Source: Micromonospora sp. AMSO31t (GTDB lineage Bacteria; Actinomycetota; Actinomycetes; Mycobacteriales; Micromonosporaceae). Taken from it: a stretch of 64,000 nt of DNA. How positions within the stretch are numbered: position 1 is the stretch's first letter; every line of letters starts with the position of its first letter. A program made the position numbers and the translations under genes. Under the pieces are notes generated by a model, which was not told where the DNA came from, ran no database searches, and worked only from the letters and a program-made list of their open reading frames with translations. The stretch spans positions 1 to 64,000 of the forward strand of contig NZ_WBKT01000001.1 of NCBI RefSeq assembly GCF_008868175.1. Reading direction: 5' to 3'. This document shows, one piece after another, positions 16,865 to 25,338 of this stretch.

Positions 16865-17863
16865 TCAGCTCGGGCGGGTGGAGCTCTCGCGCACCTGGAG
16901 CCCGGTGCTGAGCGTGACGGTCGACGGCAGCCGCGACGGGTTGGCGATCCGCTCGGTGAGCAGCCCGGCGGCGGCACGCCCGAGGTCGTACGTCGGCTGG
17001 GAGACGGTGCTCAGCGACGGCCGGACCAGGTGTGCCCACGGAATGTCGTCGAATCCGACGACCCCGACCTCGTCGGGCACCCGAATGCCGCGGTCGACGA
17101 GGCATTCGACGGCACCCACCGTCATCAGGTTGTTCGTGGCGAAGACGCTGTCGGGCGGGTTGTCGCTGTCGAGCAGCGAGGCCATGGCCCGGTAGCCGCC
17201 CTCCTCGCGGAAGTCCGCGTACCGCACGAGGGCGTCGGTGGCCTCCCGCCCGCGTTCCCGCAGCGCGCGCTGGTAGCCCCGGAGCCGCTGGGCGGCCGTG
17301 GAGATGCGGCGGGGGCCGGTGATGCAGGCAACCCGCTGGTAGCCGTTGTCGAGCAGGTGCGTGGTCGCCAGCCCGGCCCCGTGCACGTTGTCGACGAGCA
17401 CCGTGTCGATGGTGACGCCGCGCAGTTGACGGTCGATCGCCACGACCGGGATGCGGGCCTCCAGGAGCTGGTTGATCACCGTCGAGCGGCCCGACGTGGA
17501 GATGATGACGCCGGCCATCCGTTCGGCGAGGACCGCTGCGATGTACCGGGACTCCTTCTCCGGGTCCTCGTCGGTGTTGCACAGGACCACGGAGTAGCCG
17601 GCGCTCTGCGCGACGTCCTCGACCCCCCGCACCATCGAGGTGAAGAAGGGGTTGCCGATGTCGGAGATGATGACCGCCCAGAGGCTGGTCTGGCTCAGGC
17701 GCAGGTTGCGGGCGACCGCGTTGGGACGGTAGTCGAGGTCCTGCATCGCCTGGTGCACGCGTGCGGCCATGACTGGATCGACGGTGGTGCGGCCGTTCAG
17801 CACCCGCGAGACCGTCGCGGGCGAGACCTGAGCCTGCCGTGCCACGTCGTAGATCGTCGCCAT
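16865..17863 (-). CDS. LacI-family repressor of the sugar locus
   Basis: The protein has 332 residues. The N-terminal helix-turn-helix is textbook LacI (MATIYDVARQAQVSPATVSR, hinge DYRPNAVARNLRLSQT). The periplasmic-binding-protein-like effector domain begins LWAVIISDIGNPFFTSMVRG and ends with the C-lobe motif VGVVGFDDIPWAHLVRPSLS. It is convergent with the kinase/isomerase pair and divergent from the GH172/ABC operon. Its own promoter region holds an operator copy, indicating autoregulation. The effector is probably the imported sugar or a phosphorylated product. GGAGG precedes ATG 17861-17863. Confidence 0.9.
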   Translation of the reverse strand: MATIYDVARQAQVSPATVSRVLNGRTTVDPVMAARVHQAMQDLDYRPNAVARNLRLSQTSLWAVIISDIGNPFFTSMVRGVEDVAQSAGYSVVLCNTDEDPEKESRYIAAVLAERMAGVIISTSGRSTVINQLLEARIPVVAIDRQLRGVTIDTVLVDNVHGAGLATTHLLDNGYQRVACITGPRRISTAAQRLRGYQRALRERGREATDALVRYADFREEGGYRAMASLLDSDNPPDSVFATNNLMTVGAVECLVDRGIRVPDEVGVVGFDDIPWAHLVRPSLSTVSQPTYDLGRAAAGLLTERIANPSRLPSTVTLSTGLQVRESSTRPS

Positions 17864-18087
17864 TCGCCTCCATCCGGTGGATTCCTATCGACCGATCACG
17901 ACCTCGGTGTCCACGGTAACGAGCAGGCGCCCGTCCCGGCACGGCCAGTCTCGCACCGACAGCGTGCCCCTCGGCCGGCCAGTGGTGGTGCCCGTGCCCG
18001 CGCCGAGGAATCCGGTGCGGACGGCGGGTCGGGGCACGGCTGCCCCCTCCCCGCGCGCCGCGCGAGCGCGGGTGCGCTCTCGGGACG

Positions 18088-18103
18088 AGAAATCGTTTGC
18101 TCA
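18088..18103 (+). promoter_or_regulatory. LacI operator AGAAATCGTTTGCTCA (lacI side)
   Basis: This copy shares 12 of 16 bases with the site before the kinase gene. It lies about 14-30 bp beyond the -10 box of the minus-strand lacI promoter, in the transcribed leader. That is a position for autorepression. Confidence 0.65.
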
Positions 18104-18116
18104 GTTCTGTTCCAGG

Positions 18117-18145
18117 ACCATAGGAGCGACGGGTGGGGCTGTCAA
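18117..18145 (-). promoter_or_regulatory. lacI promoter (TTGACA-17-TATGGT)
   Basis: On the minus strand a consensus TTGACA (18145-18140) and TATGGT (18122-18117) are exactly 17 bp apart. Transcription would start near 18110 and run through the operator at 18088-18103 into the long lacI leader. Confidence 0.7.
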
Positions 18146-18184
18146 CGTCGTAGGGCCGCCGACCTCGTCGTGAACATTCAAGGA

Positions 18185-18213
18185 TTGACCGCCGTGCGAC
18201 GGCTGCCTAACCT
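18185..18213 (+). promoter_or_regulatory. GH172/ABC operon promoter (TTGACC-17-TAACCT)
   Basis: The boxes TTGACC (18185-18190) and TAACCT (18208-18213) are 17 bp apart on the plus strand, with the start expected near 18220. The operator at 18230-18244 follows at about +10. The leader to ATG 18292 is ~70 nt and ends with GGAAAGG as ribosome site. Confidence 0.7.
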
Positions 18214-18229
18214 GATCGCAGCTGCAGCG

Positions 18230-18244
18230 AGAAATCGATTCCTT
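18230..18244 (+). promoter_or_regulatory. LacI operator AGAAATCGATTCCTT (operon side)
   Basis: This site has the same AATCGATT palindrome as the kinase-proximal copy. It is placed just downstream of the plus-strand start site, so bound repressor would block RNA polymerase at or soon after initiation. Confidence 0.65.
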
Positions 18245-18291
18245 GTCGCACCTCACGATCCGCCCCACCCACCGATGTGGAAAGGCGATTC

Positions 18292-21200
18292 ATGACACCC
18301 ACCACCCGCGTACGACGTACCCTGCCCCGGCGGCTGCTCGGTGCCGCCGCCGCGGCGGCGCTCGTCGCCGGCTCGGCCGTCGTCGGTCTCACCGCACCGG
18401 CCTCGGCCGCCACCCGATCGGCCTCGAACGGCCCCGTCGGCTGGGACGTCTACCGCCGGCTCGACCGGCTCCCGGAACTCACCGACGGATCCCGGGCCTA
18501 CCAGTTCTCCAGCTTCGACCGCAGCGGCGGCAACGACGACGGCTTCTCCGGCCGGTACTCATGCCTGCGCACCAGCGCCGAGGGCTGCGTCATCGCCGAG
18601 GCGACCGGCGCCGGCGAGATCGACTCCATCTGGTTCACCCGCGACGAGGGCAACGTCTCCGCCACGGGCACCATCACGGTCGTCCTCGACGGAAAGACCG
18701 TGCTCGACGCCAAGCTCCAGGACGTCGTGGACGGCAAGCTCGGTGCTCCGTTCGTCTACCCGGTGGTCGCCAACGCGGCGCAGAGCTCCGGGGGCGTCTA
18801 CATCAAGGCGCCCATGACGTACCGCAGTTCGATGCGGGTCACCACCGAGAAGAACCCGATCTTCCACCACGTCTCCTACCGGAAGTTCACCACCCCGGAC
18901 GGCGTCCGCACGTTCGACCCCACCGACCGGGCCGAGGACGTCATCGCGCAGCTCAAGGCCGCCGGCACCCGCGACCCCAAGCCCGCCCAGCCGGGCGCCG
19001 CGACGGCCGAGCGCACCTTCGCCGTCCCCGCGGGCGGTCGGGCGACCCTCGCCAGTGGCGTGGGCCCCGGCGCGATCACCGCACTCCAGCTGAAGATGCC
19101 GCAGCTCGTCGGCGCGCCCCAGCCGGTCGCCGACGACGGCCGCGCCTTCGGCGCCGGTGGCGGCAGCGAGTTCACCGTCGCCGTCGACCCGGCCAACACC
19201 GGCGTACGGCTCACCCGCCGGCTCGACCCGCACATCGGGCACCAGCGGGCGCGGATCCTGGTCGACGGCGCACCGGTCGCCGAGTGGCTGGCCAACGACC
19301 CGGTGCCGTTCGGCACCTGGCTGGAGCAGGCCGTCGAGCTGCCGGCGAGCGCCACGGCCGGCAAGACGAAGCTGACCATCCGCAACGAGTTCGTCTCGTC
19401 CGACCTCGACGTCAACGAGTTCACGTACTGGGTCGACAGCCTCGTCTCCGGCACCCCGAAGCGCACCGACACGGTCGACCTGGGCCCGGCGCACACCGAC
19501 GTCGAGGCAGCGCACGGCTACCGGATCACCGCGCAGACCTGGCAGGGCAGCAACACCCTGTCCTACCCGGCCGACGACGAGCGCAAGGCCGCCGTCGCCG
19601 CGTCCGACGCGGTGCTGCGTGACACCCGGCTGCGCATCTCGTTCGACGGGAAGACCACGGTGGACGCCCCGCTCGGCGAGTTCTTCGGCACCGGCCTCGG
19701 ACTGCACTCCGTCCGGTCCCTGATGTTCGGCGTCGACCCGGCGACCGCGACGCTGTCGGCCTGGTGGCCGATGCCCTACCGGTCGCGCTGGTCGATCGAG
19801 CTGCGCAACGGGTCCGACGTCGCGATCAAGCCCTCGGTGGCCACGGTGACCACGGCCCGGTCCGCCCAGTGGGCGGCGGCCCTGCGGCCGACCGGCGACA
19901 CCGGCTACTTCCGGGCGACCGCGACCAGCGCCGACACCACACCCGGAGCGGACCACCTCTTCCTCGACGTCGCCGGGCGGGGGAAGTTCGTGGGAGTTAC
20001 CCACACCATGGAGGGGCACATCCCCGCCGGCAACCAGCGCAACTACCTGGAGGGTGACGAGCGCGTCTACGTCGACGGTGCGCAGAGCCCGAGCATCCAC
20101 GGCACCGGCACCGAGGACTTCTACGAGAGCGGCTGGTACTTCAACCACGGCACCTTCTCCGCGCCGATGAACGGCAACCCGGCCCACGAGGTCGCCGACT
20201 ACGGCTGCCAGTACGACTGCACCGGGGCATACCGGCTCACGCTCGCGGAGTCGGTGGCGTTCTCGACCGGACTGCGGTTCGGCATCGAGCACGGCCCGGG
20301 CGACCAGGACCCGGCCCGGTACGGCTCCACCGCCTACTGGTACGGCCAGGACACCCTCGGGCAGCGCTGGACGGACACGGTCGACGTGGGCGACGCCGCC
20401 AGCGAGGCGGCCCACCGGTACGCCTCCGGCGGTGACCGGACGGTGCTCACGGCGACCTTCGAGGGCGACGACGGCGCGCCCCGACCGGTGACCGACGACG
20501 TCCGCGCCTCCACCGACCCGATCCGGTTCCGGGTGGCCCTCGACAAGGACAACGCGGGCGCCGTCCTGCGCCGGGTCGGCGACCAGTCGGCCGGGTACCA
20601 GTCGGTGGCGGTCCAGGTCGACGGGCGCGACGCCGGCACCTGGACGCAGCCACTGGCCAACGCGTCGCACCGGTGGCTGGAGGACGAGTACCGGCTACCG
20701 GCCGCGCTCACGCGGGGCAGGGACGCGGTGACCGTCACCCTGACGCCGGCCGCCGGCGCTCCGGCCTGGTCGGCGGCCCGGTACGCGGTGCTCAGCCTGG
20801 CCACCCCGTTCACCGACCACAAGCGGCCGGGCGCGGTCAGCGGGCTCACCGCCACCAGCGGCACGACCAACGCCGTGACGGTGGCCTGGCAGCCGGCCCG
20901 GGACGACGTCTACGGCCCGCGGTACGAGGTGTTCGCCTCCCGCCAGGCGGGCTTCACGCCGGGACCGGCCAACCGGGTCGGCACCACGACCCGCCCGAGC
21001 TTCGAGCACACGGGTCTGGGCCTGCGCGAGACCTGGTACTACCGGGTGCGCGCGGTGGATGCGGCCGGCAACGCGGGGCCGTACTCGCCGACCGCCTCGG
21101 CCAGCACCGGCGACACACTGCGGATCGAGGGCGAATCGCTCCTGCCCGCGGTCAGGGCCGACGCGCCGGCGGATCCGCAGGGCGACTGCTGCGGCATCCA

Positions 21201-21543
21201 CTGGTCGCAGGGCGCACAGCTGTGGTTCCACGCCAACGGGCCGGACCAGAGCGTCACCGTCAACGTCACCGTGCCCACCACCGGGACCTACGACCTGCGC
21301 CTCGTGCAGACGCTGGCCCGGGACTACGGCACCAACACGGTGGCGATCGACGGCACCCGGATCGGGCCGGCCTTCGACGCGTACCACTCGCCGGAGGTGG
21401 TCGTGAGCGACCCGCTCGACTACGGCCGGCGAGAGCTGACGGCGGGCCGGCACACGCTCACCCTCACCGTGACCGGCAAGGCGGCCGCGTCGGTCGGTTA
21501 CCTGGCCGGGCTCGACTACGTCGAGGCGCGGCTCGTCCCCTGA
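18292..21543 (+). CDS. Secreted GH172 (DUF2961) glycoside hydrolase with FN3 and carbohydrate-binding modules
   Basis: The protein has 1,083 residues. A signal peptide (~1-37, ending APASAAT) is followed by the DUF2961 fold in pieces (~40-205 and ~440-690: GWDVYRRLDRLPELTDGS, WWPMPYRSRWSIELRNGS, SIHGTGTEDFYESGWYF). Glu587 in YLEGDERV and Glu608 in GTGTEDF are 21 residues apart, the spacing I recall for the catalytic pair of the founding bifidobacterial enzyme. An FN3 domain follows (~845-940) and then a CBM-like beta-sandwich (~945-1080). GH172 enzymes release alpha-D-fructofuranosyl or alpha-D-arabinofuranosyl units. ATG 18292 was chosen because GGAAAGG precedes it. It is the first gene of the LacI-controlled ABC operon. 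Confidence 0.8.
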   Translation: MTPTTRVRRTLPRRLLGAAAAAALVAGSAVVGLTAPASAATRSASNGPVGWDVYRRLDRLPELTDGSRAYQFSSFDRSGGNDDGFSGRYSCLRTSAEGCVIAEATGAGEIDSIWFTRDEGNVSATGTITVVLDGKTVLDAKLQDVVDGKLGAPFVYPVVANAAQSSGGVYIKAPMTYRSSMRVTTEKNPIFHHVSYRKFTTPDGVRTFDPTDRAEDVIAQLKAAGTRDPKPAQPGAATAERTFAVPAGGRATLASGVGPGAITALQLKMPQLVGAPQPVADDGRAFGAGGGSEFTVAVDPANTGVRLTRRLDPHIGHQRARILVDGAPVAEWLANDPVPFGTWLEQAVELPASATAGKTKLTIRNEFVSSDLDVNEFTYWVDSLVSGTPKRTDTVDLGPAHTDVEAAHGYRITAQTWQGSNTLSYPADDERKAAVAASDAVLRDTRLRISFDGKTTVDAPLGEFFGTGLGLHSVRSLMFGVDPATATLSAWWPMPYRSRWSIELRNGSDVAIKPSVATVTTARSAQWAAALRPTGDTGYFRATATSADTTPGADHLFLDVAGRGKFVGVTHTMEGHIPAGNQRNYLEGDERVYVDGAQSPSIHGTGTEDFYESGWYFNHGTFSAPMNGNPAHEVADYGCQYDCTGAYRLTLAESVAFSTGLRFGIEHGPGDQDPARYGSTAYWYGQDTLGQRWTDTVDVGDAASEAAHRYASGGDRTVLTATFEGDDGAPRPVTDDVRASTDPIRFRVALDKDNAGAVLRRVGDQSAGYQSVAVQVDGRDAGTWTQPLANASHRWLEDEYRLPAALTRGRDAVTVTLTPAAGAPAWSAARYAVLSLATPFTDHKRPGAVSGLTATSGTTNAVTVAWQPARDDVYGPRYEVFASRQAGFTPGPANRVGTTTRPSFEHTGLGLRETWYYRVRAVDAAGNAGPYSPTASASTGDTLRIEGESLLPAVRADAPADPQGDCCGIHWSQGAQLWFHANGPDQSVTVNVTVPTTGTYDLRLVQTLARDYGTNTVAIDGTRIGPAFDAYHSPEVVVSDPLDYGRRELTAGRHTLTLTVTGKAAASVGYLAGLDYVEARLVP

Positions 21544-21549
21544 CCGACC

Positions 21550-21584
21550 GGAGCCGCCGGGTCCGCACCGGGCCCGGCGGCTCC
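21550..21584 (+). terminator. Hairpin between GH172 and transporter genes
   Basis: A perfect 12-bp stem (GGAGCCGCCGGG / CCCGGCGGCTCC) with an 11-nt loop lies 6 bp after the GH172 stop and 46 bp before the ATPase start. The genes downstream have no promoter of their own that I can see. It may therefore stabilise the upstream transcript or act as a partial terminator. Confidence 0.5.
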
Positions 21585-21629
21585 CGCCCCGACCCGCAGC
21601 AGACCCGCAGACGACCCACGAGGTGCCGC

Positions 21630-23168
21630 ATGACAGAACGCCCGCTGGTCCGGATGACCGGCATCGGCAAGCGGTTCGGCGGTGTGCACGCCTGCCGCGA
21701 CATCGACCTCACCGTTCGGGCGGGCGAGGTGCACGCGCTGCTCGGTGAGAACGGGGCCGGCAAGTCCACACTGATCAACATCCTCTCCGGCGTGATCACC
21801 GAGTACGACGGCGCCATCGAGGTCGAGGGGCGGCCCGTGAGCTTCGCCGGCCCGGCCGGTGCTCAACGCGCCGGCATCGCCACGATCCACCAGGAGCTTG
21901 ACCTGGTGGCCGGGCTGTCCATCGCCGAGAACATGTTCCTCGGCCGCGAGCCGCGCACCCGGGTGGGCACCGTCGACATCCGCCGGATGCGCCGGCAGGC
22001 CACGGACCACCTGCGTACGCTCGGCGCCGACCTCGACCCACGGCGGCTCGTCGGGTCGTTGCGCGTCGGCGAGCAGCAACTGGTCGAGATCGGCCGGGCG
22101 CTGTCGCTGAACGCGCGGGTGCTGATCATGGACGAGCCGACCGCCGCACTGGCGGACGCCGAGGTCGAGCGCCTCTTCGCGACGATCGCGGAGCTGCGCC
22201 GGGCCGGCGTGGGCATCGTCTACATCTCGCACCGGATGGCGGAGATCGAGGTCGTCGCGGACCGGGTCACCGTGCTGCGCAACGGCAGCGTCGCGGGCAG
22301 CGTCGACCCGAAGGCCGCCTCCCGCGACGACATCATCCAGCTGATGGTCGGCCGGTCGGTCGACGCGCTGTTCGGCGAGGGGCGCAACGAGCCCGGGGAC
22401 GTGCTGCTCGACGTCCGTGAACTCGCCGTGACGCCACGCCGGCCGACACCCGGGCGCACCGAGCCGGCCGGTGTCGACCTCTCGGTGCGCGCCGGCGAGA
22501 TCGTCGGACTCGCCGGACTGATGGGCGCGGGCCGCACCGAACTGCTCGAAACCCTCTTCGGTGCCGGGGGCTCCGGCCGCCGCGCCGGCCGGGTGACGAT
22601 CGACGGCCACCCGTACCGCCCGCACGGCCCACGGACCGCGCTGGCGCGCGGGGTGGCGTTCGTCCCCGAGGACCGGCGCGGCGCCGGACTGATGCTCGAG
22701 CACTCGGTGACCGACAACGTCGTGCTCTCCGCGCTGTCGTCGCTGACGACGCTCGGCCTGGTACGCCGGCAGGCGGTGAAGCGGACCGTCGCCGGACAGC
22801 TCCGGGCCCTGGCGGTGAAGGCGGCCTCGCCCACGGTCGCCACCGCCACGCTCTCCGGCGGCAACCAGCAGAAGGTCGTGTTCGCCAAGCAACTGCTGAC
22901 GCGACCGCGGCTGCTGCTGCTCGACGAGCCGACCAGAGGCGTCGACATCGGGGCCAAGGCGGAGATCTACCGGCTGCTGCACCAACTCGCCGACACCGGC
23001 ATGGCGATCCTGCTCGCCTCGTCCGAACTGCCGGAGCTGCTCAGCCTCTGTGACCGGGTGGTCGTCCTGCACCGCGGTCGGACCGTGGCCGCGCTTCCCC
23101 GCGCGTCCGCCACCCCACAAGCGATCCTCGCCGCGGCCAACGGGGACGATGCCAAGGAGGCCCGATGA
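21630..23168 (+). CDS. Sugar ABC transporter ATPase, double-domain (RbsA/XylG type)
   Basis: The protein has 512 residues with two nucleotide-binding domains. The first has Walker A GENGAGKSTLI, signature LRVGEQQLVEIGRAL and Walker B VLIMDEPTAALAD. The second begins ~285 with LMGAGRTELLETLFG, a relaxed Walker A as usual in this family, then LSGGNQQKVVFAKQLLTRPR and LLLDEPTRGVDIGAKAEI. It powers uptake of a monosaccharide of the ribose/arabinose/xylose type. The permease gene overlaps its 3' end by 4 bp, and the binding protein follows. The ATG at 21630 opens directly into the conserved N-terminus. Confidence 0.9.
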   Translation: MTERPLVRMTGIGKRFGGVHACRDIDLTVRAGEVHALLGENGAGKSTLINILSGVITEYDGAIEVEGRPVSFAGPAGAQRAGIATIHQELDLVAGLSIAENMFLGREPRTRVGTVDIRRMRRQATDHLRTLGADLDPRRLVGSLRVGEQQLVEIGRALSLNARVLIMDEPTAALADAEVERLFATIAELRRAGVGIVYISHRMAEIEVVADRVTVLRNGSVAGSVDPKAASRDDIIQLMVGRSVDALFGEGRNEPGDVLLDVRELAVTPRRPTPGRTEPAGVDLSVRAGEIVGLAGLMGAGRTELLETLFGAGGSGRRAGRVTIDGHPYRPHGPRTALARGVAFVPEDRRGAGLMLEHSVTDNVVLSALSSLTTLGLVRRQAVKRTVAGQLRALAVKAASPTVATATLSGGNQQKVVFAKQLLTRPRLLLLDEPTRGVDIGAKAEIYRLLHQLADTGMAILLASSELPELLSLCDRVVVLHRGRTVAALPRASATPQAILAAANGDDAKEAR

Positions 23169-24229
23169 ACCCGCCCAGCCCCACCGCCGTCGCCGAAGCG
23201 CCGCCCGAGACACCGCCCCGTCGCCGGCCGATCCGGCTGCCGCGGGACCGGCACGCGATCGTCGACAGCTTCTTCCGGTTCCAGAGCCTGTTCGGCCTGG
23301 TCGCCGTCTTCGTCATCGCGATCGCCGTGTCGCCCGTCCGCAACGGCGAGAACGTCTTCCTCAGCTCCGGGAACCTGGCCAACATCGTCCGGGCGGTCTC
23401 GGAGATCGGCATCATCGCGGTCGGGATGACGTTCGTGATCCTGATCGGCGGGATCGACCTCTCCGTCGGGGCGGTGCTCGGGCTCGCCGCGGTCGGGTCG
23501 GCCACCCTGATGGTCGACAGCGGCATGGGCGTACTCCCGACCGTCCTGATCGTGCTGTTCATCGGCGCCGCGTTCGGCGCCACCCAGGGTGCGATCGTCG
23601 CCCGGCTCGGCATCCAGTCGTTCATCGTCACGCTCGCCGGCCTTCAGGCGGCCCGCGGTATCGCCCGGATGTGGTCCGGCGGCCTGGGCATCCCCATCGC
23701 CTACGGCGACGGGCCGCAGGAGGCGCCGGAGTCGTTCTCGGTGCTGAGCGGATCGATCAACGGCATCCTCCCCGTGCCGGCGCTGCTGTTTCTCGCCATC
23801 GGCGTCGGCGCGCTGCTGGTGCTGCGCAGCACGGCCTTCGCCCGGCACGTGTACGCGATCGGCGGCAACGAGAAGGCCGCCCGGCTGTCCGGCGTGCCGG
23901 TGCGCCGCGTCCGCGTCACCGTGTTCGCGATCGCCGGCCTGCTCGCCGCGCTGGCCGGGATCATCCACGCCGGGCAGCTCAACCAGGGCAGCCCGAACGA
24001 CGGCGCCGGCTACGAACTGGACGCGATCGCGGCCGTGGTCATCGGCGGGACGAGCCTTGCCGGTGGCAGTGGATCGATGGGCGGCACCATCGCCGGCGCA
24101 CTGCTGCTCGGGATCCTCAACAACATCCTCGCTCTCAACAACATCGACGCGAACGTGCAGCTGGTCGTCAAGGGCCTGGTCATCGTGGCTGCCGCCGCGT
24201 TGCAGAAGCTACGTCCTCGCATCGCCTGA
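23165..24229 (+). CDS. Sugar ABC transporter permease (RbsC/AraH type)
   Basis: The protein has 354 residues and about ten hydrophobic helices. Family motifs include EIGIIAVGMTFVILIGGIDL then SVGAVLGLAAVG. The C-terminal block has YAIGGNEKAARLSGVPVRRV (the EAA-like coupling loop) and AIAAVVIGGTSLAGGSGSMG. It starts inside the ATPase stop (ATGA) and would form a homodimeric channel. The N-terminus is a Pro-rich cytoplasmic tail of ~25 residues before a charged segment. The last helix ends ALQKLRPRIA. Confidence 0.9.
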   Translation: MNPPSPTAVAEAPPETPPRRRPIRLPRDRHAIVDSFFRFQSLFGLVAVFVIAIAVSPVRNGENVFLSSGNLANIVRAVSEIGIIAVGMTFVILIGGIDLSVGAVLGLAAVGSATLMVDSGMGVLPTVLIVLFIGAAFGATQGAIVARLGIQSFIVTLAGLQAARGIARMWSGGLGIPIAYGDGPQEAPESFSVLSGSINGILPVPALLFLAIGVGALLVLRSTAFARHVYAIGGNEKAARLSGVPVRRVRVTVFAIAGLLAALAGIIHAGQLNQGSPNDGAGYELDAIAAVVIGGTSLAGGSGSMGGTIAGALLLGILNNILALNNIDANVQLVVKGLVIVAAAALQKLRPRIA

Positions 24230-24252
24230 CCCACCACCCCATGGAGGAAACC

Positions 24253-25257
24253 ATGCGTTACGCCCGAAGAGCCGCCACGATCCTGGCGCTGGCCGCGCTC
24301 GTCGCCACCTCGGCGTGCAGCGTCGAGGACGACCCCGGCAGCAGCAGCTCCGACGCCTCGGCGAAGTGCGGCAGCGGCAAGGACTTCCTGATCGGCATGT
24401 CCCAGGCCAACAACGCCGAGCCGTACCGGCAGGTCATGAACGACGACGTGAGCACCGCCGCGAAGTCCGTGCCCGGTTTCAAGGTGGTCGTCTCGGACGC
24501 GGCCCAGGACAACAGCAAGCAGGTGGCCGACGTGGAGAACTTCCTCTCCCAGGGCATCAACCTGCTGATCATTTCGCCGAACGAGGCGAAGCCGCTGACC
24601 GCGGTGGTCAAGAAGGCGTACGACCAGGGGATCCCGGTCATCGTGCTGGACCGCAAGGTCGAGGGTGACGCCTACACGGCCTTCATCGGTGGTGACAACG
24701 TCGCGATCGGCAAGGCGGCGGGCGAGTACTACGCGAAGACGCTGCTGCCGCAGGGTGGCAAGGTCGTGGAGATCTCCGGCCTGCCCGGCTCCACCCCGGC
24801 CGCCGAGCGCGCCCAGGGCTTCCGGGAGGGCATCGCGAGCAACCCGAAGATCGAGATCGTGGCGAGCCAGACCGCCGAATGGCTGCGGGAGAAGGGGCAG
24901 AGCGTCATGGACGCGATGCTCAAGGCGAACCCGGACATCGACGCGGTGTACTCGCACAACGACCCGATGGCGGAGGGTGCGTACCTCGCGGCGAAGGCGG
25001 CCGGCAAGGAAACCGCGATCAAGTTCACCGGGATCGACGCGCTGCCCGTCCCCTCGGGCGGCATCAAGGCCGTCGAGCAGGGCCGCCTCCAGGCGACGTT
25101 CCAGTACCCGACCGGCGGGCGTGAGGCGATCGACCTGGCCAAGAAGATCCTCGTCGACTGCGCCAAGGACGTCCCGAAGACGACCACCCTCGGCACCCAG
25201 CAGATCACCAGGGAGAACGCCGCGGAGGTCTACACCACGCTCGGCGGCAAGCAGTAG
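24253..25257 (+). CDS. Sugar-binding lipoprotein of the ABC transporter (RbsB-like)
   Basis: The protein has 334 residues with a lipoprotein signal (ALAALVATSAC; Cys at ~23 would be lipidated). The type 1 periplasmic binding fold of the ribose group follows: FLIGMSQANNAEPYRQVMND, NLLIISPNEAKPLTAVVKKA, YDQGIPVIVLDRKVEGDAYT, FIGGDNVAIGKAAGEYYAKT and DIDAVYSHNDPMAEGAYLAA. These include the usual ligand-contact Asn, Asp and Arg positions. ATG 24253 is chosen over the in-frame ATG 24241 because GGAGG lies at the right distance before it. The binding protein is last in the order ATPase-permease-binding protein. The ligand should be a free pentose or ketose. Confidence 0.88.
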   Translation: MRYARRAATILALAALVATSACSVEDDPGSSSSDASAKCGSGKDFLIGMSQANNAEPYRQVMNDDVSTAAKSVPGFKVVVSDAAQDNSKQVADVENFLSQGINLLIISPNEAKPLTAVVKKAYDQGIPVIVLDRKVEGDAYTAFIGGDNVAIGKAAGEYYAKTLLPQGGKVVEISGLPGSTPAAERAQGFREGIASNPKIEIVASQTAEWLREKGQSVMDAMLKANPDIDAVYSHNDPMAEGAYLAAKAAGKETAIKFTGIDALPVPSGGIKAVEQGRLQATFQYPTGGREAIDLAKKILVDCAKDVPKTTTLGTQQITRENAAEVYTTLGGKQ

Positions 25258-25266
25258 GGCCCCGAG

Positions 25267-25303
25267 CGCCGGTCCGCCGCCGGAAGCAGGCGGCGGACCG
25301 GCG
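25267..25303 (+). terminator. Perfect 15-bp hairpin after the binding-protein gene
   Basis: The arms CGCCGGTCCGCCGCC and GGCGGCGGACCGGCG enclose a 7-nt loop 9 bp after the stop codon. The GH gene begins 36 bp later with its own ribosome site. Such hairpins commonly protect binding-protein mRNA or reduce readthrough to the next gene. Confidence 0.6.
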
Positions 25304-25338
25304 CACCACCTCGCCACCGTAGAGCTCTGGAGGTACGC

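Larger units (their letters stand above)
17864..18291. other. Divergent control region between lacI and GH172 operon
   Basis: This 428-bp spacer holds two back-to-back promoters with near-consensus boxes and two operator copies, each just downstream of its promoter. From 17864 to about 18085 I see only the lacI leader and nothing else recognisable. The arrangement fits joint repression of regulator and operon by the same LacI protein. Confidence 0.6.

Noticed and set aside
15093-17942. 949-codon minus-strand open frame across the isomerase and lacI genes
   Set aside because: It spans two real genes in different frames and the hairpin between them. Its translation is low-complexity and matches no family.
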